Source of the DNA: Actinomycetes bacterium
GTDB taxonomy: Bacteria; Actinomycetota; Acidimicrobiia; Acidimicrobiales; RAAP-2
NCBI GenBank assembly: GCA_021826655.1
Contig: JAKAZC010000098.1
Location: 1-8,965, forward strand
Length of the DNA: 8,965 bases
Reading direction: 5' to 3'
A program made the position numbers and the translations under genes. Shown here one piece after another: positions 7,656 to 8,965 of this stretch. Position 1 is the stretch's first letter; each line of letters opens with the position of its first letter. The notes under the pieces were generated by a model. That model was not told the origin of the DNA and made no database searches. It saw only the letters and a list, made by a program, of their open reading frames with translations.

Positions 7656-8858
7656 GTGTCGGCAGGTCGTCCGTTCACGCCCGTGGGCCCTCCCGACGCT
7701 GCCGCGCACGCCGGCCGCGGGCTCGGGTGGCGGGACGGTCTCGTCGAGGTCGGCCGAGCGGTCCTCCAGGTGCTGCCCGCATGGATCGCGGCCCGGCTGG
7801 TCGTGACCGCCGCCCTGGTCGTCGCGCGGGTCGGGGTGGGCACCCTGCGCCCGGGCGACGCGGAGGCGGTCCGGCGTGTCCACGAGGGGCTGCTCAGCTG
7901 GGACGCCGGGTGGTACCTGTCGATCGCCCGTCACGGTTTCGTCGCCGCCGGACTGGAGTCGGTCCGATTCTTCCCGCTGTACCCGATGGCCGGCCGGTAC
8001 CTCGGTGACGTTCCCGGGATCGGCACCGAGGCCGCCCTCGTGCTGGTGGCCAATCTCAGTGCGCTGCTGGCCATGGCGGCGTTGTGGCTGCTCGTGCGCC
8101 ACGACAGCGGGGACACCCGCCTCGCTCGTCGCTCGGTGTGGTTGCTGGCGTTGGCCCCGTCCGCCTACTCGTTCGTGCTCGCCTACTCGGACGCCACACT
8201 CCTGCTGTGCTCGGTGGTGGCGCTCCTGGGGGCGAGGACCGGGCGGTGGTGGTGGGCCGCCGCCGCCGGACTCGCCGCCGGGGCCGTCCGGCCGGTCGGC
8301 GTGCTCGTGGTTGTGCCGCTGGCGGTCGAGGCATGGGCGGGACGCGGGGCGGAGGCCGGCGGCCGTTGCCGTTGGCCGGCGCGGATCGCCGCGCTGGCGG
8401 CCCCGCTGGCCGGCGCGGGTGCCTACATGGCCTGGGTCTGGTACCGGTTCGGCGACCCCTGGCTGCCCCTCACCGTCCAGCAGCAGCGAGGCCACCGGGG
8501 TCAGTTCGCGGCGCCGGTGGCCGCCATGTACCGCGACGTGGTGGACGCCCTCGGGGGCCATCACGTCGGGAGCGCGCTGCACGTGCCCTGGGTGCTGGCC
8601 TGCCTCGTGCTGCTGGTGGTCGTCTGGCGGCGCCTGCCCCGGAGCTACGCCGCGTTCGCCACCGCGGTGCTCGTGGTGTCGTTGAGCAGCGCCAATCTCG
8701 ACTCGTTCGAACGGTACGCGCTCGGGGCCTTCCCTCTGGTGGTCGGCGCCTCGTTGTACACGGAGAGCCGCCGGGTGGAGCGGGTGGTGCTGGTGGTGTC
8801 GGGAGTGGCCATGGCCGGGTACGCGACGCTCGTCTTCCTCGGTGTGGTCGTCCCCTAG
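7656..8858 (+). CDS. PIG-V-like membrane mannosyltransferase
   Basis: Polytopic membrane protein of 400 aa resembling the bacterial PIG-V-like mannosyltransferases (GT-C fold, polyprenyl-phosphate-mannose donor). The family pattern is seen in LLSWDAGWYLSIARHGF, where WDxxWY spans residues 82-87 and Asp83 is the probable catalytic residue. RFFPLYP (104-110) and SAYSFVLAYSDA, a motif of the next membrane stretch, follow. Eight or more hydrophobic segments run to the C-terminus. The start is GTG, 5 bp after the previous stop, with only a G-rich stretch directly before it. Coupling to the upstream gene is likely, and a GTG at codon 10 is an alternative. The length is normal for the family and the last membrane helix looks complete. 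The gene ends 18 bp from a transposase stop, so insertion could have altered its last few codons. Confidence 0.8.
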   Translation: MSAGRPFTPVGPPDAAAHAGRGLGWRDGLVEVGRAVLQVLPAWIAARLVVTAALVVARVGVGTLRPGDAEAVRRVHEGLLSWDAGWYLSIARHGFVAAGLESVRFFPLYPMAGRYLGDVPGIGTEAALVLVANLSALLAMAALWLLVRHDSGDTRLARRSVWLLALAPSAYSFVLAYSDATLLLCSVVALLGARTGRWWWAAAAGLAAGAVRPVGVLVVVPLAVEAWAGRGAEAGGRCRWPARIAALAAPLAGAGAYMAWVWYRFGDPWLPLTVQQQRGHRGQFAAPVAAMYRDVVDALGGHHVGSALHVPWVLACLVLLVVVWRRLPRSYAAFATAVLVVSLSSANLDSFERYALGAFPLVVGASLYTESRRVERVVLVVSGVAMAGYATLVFLGVVVP

Positions 8859-8965
8859 ATGATCAATTCCAAGGGGTCAGTGGTCGTAGGCCAGCAGCGA
8901 TCGATGGGGCCGAACGCCGACGTGCTCGTTGTGCCAGATGGCCGCCGTCATGGCCAGCAGCCGTT
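8859..8965 (-). mobile_element. One end of a putative IS982-family insertion sequence
   Basis: The transposase 3' end implies that an element end lies between the glycosyltransferase stop and position 8876. The short sequence there, including TGATCAATTCCAAGGGGT (8860-8877), is the candidate terminal inverted repeat. The other end is not visible, so neither the exact boundary nor a target duplication can be confirmed. Confidence 0.5.
8877..8965 (-). CDS. IS982-like transposase, C-terminal end (partial)
   Basis: Reading the minus strand from the right edge gives 28 residues followed by TGA. They include RLLAMTAAIWHNEH and end RSLLAYDH. From memory of the family, a QRLLAM.AAIWHN...RSL.AYDH ending is typical of actinobacterial IS982 transposases, DDE enzymes that move their own element. 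The rest, including all catalytic residues, lies outside the window, so whether the gene is intact cannot be said. It is convergent with the PIG-V-like gene. Confidence 0.7.
   Translation of the reverse strand, partial: RLLAMTAAIWHNEHVGVRPHRSLLAYDH

Noticed and set aside
1..8965. CRISPR arrays, tRNA or rRNA genes, riboswitches, defence modules
   Set aside because: I scanned for regular repeats, tRNA-like cloverleaf elements and known aptamer cores and saw none. All long stretches are explained by the listed genes.

Overview
The window looks like chromosomal DNA from a high-GC Gram-positive bacterium, most likely an actinobacterium. The evidence is strong G/C bias at third codon positions, GTG and TTG starts, actinobacterial-style GT-C glycosyltransferases and a Tat-dependent lipoprotein. 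An Acidimicrobiia-like lineage is a guess I cannot test from the sequence alone.

Left two thirds (1-5727, minus strand): a compact peptide-type ABC importer operon, transcribed right to left in the order substrate-binding lipoprotein (oppA-like), permease B, permease C, ATPase D, ATPase F. The gaps are 30 bp (A-B), 3 bp (B-C), a 4-base TTGA overlap (C-D) and a 4-base GTGA overlap (D-F). Together these make one complete importer: a lipid-anchored receptor, a heterodimeric membrane channel and a heterodimeric ATPase. The last ATPase runs off the left edge and lacks only its extreme C-terminus. The substrate (di- or oligopeptide, or another family ligand such as nickel) cannot be fixed from the sequence.

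Divergent intergenic region (5728-5967): about 240 bp between the importer and the rightward genes. It holds an 11-bp perfect inverted repeat in the oppA leader, a smaller CCACA/TGTGG dyad, a 14-bp perfect palindrome and a run of nine G. I could not identify a convincing -35/-10 pair on either strand.

Right third (5968-8858, plus strand): two multi-membrane GT-C glycosyltransferases separated by 5 bp. The first resembles the GT39/ArnT-like family and the second the PIG-V-like mannosyltransferase family. They probably act on lipid-linked sugars at the outer face of the membrane. Acceptors are unknown.

Right edge (8877-8965, minus strand): the last 28 codons of a transposase resembling the IS982 family, convergent with the second glycosyltransferase and ending 18 bp from its stop.

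The genes are familiar types. I saw no defence system, CRISPR, RNA gene or clearly novel system. The points most worth a second look are the regulatory structures in the divergent region and the IS junction.
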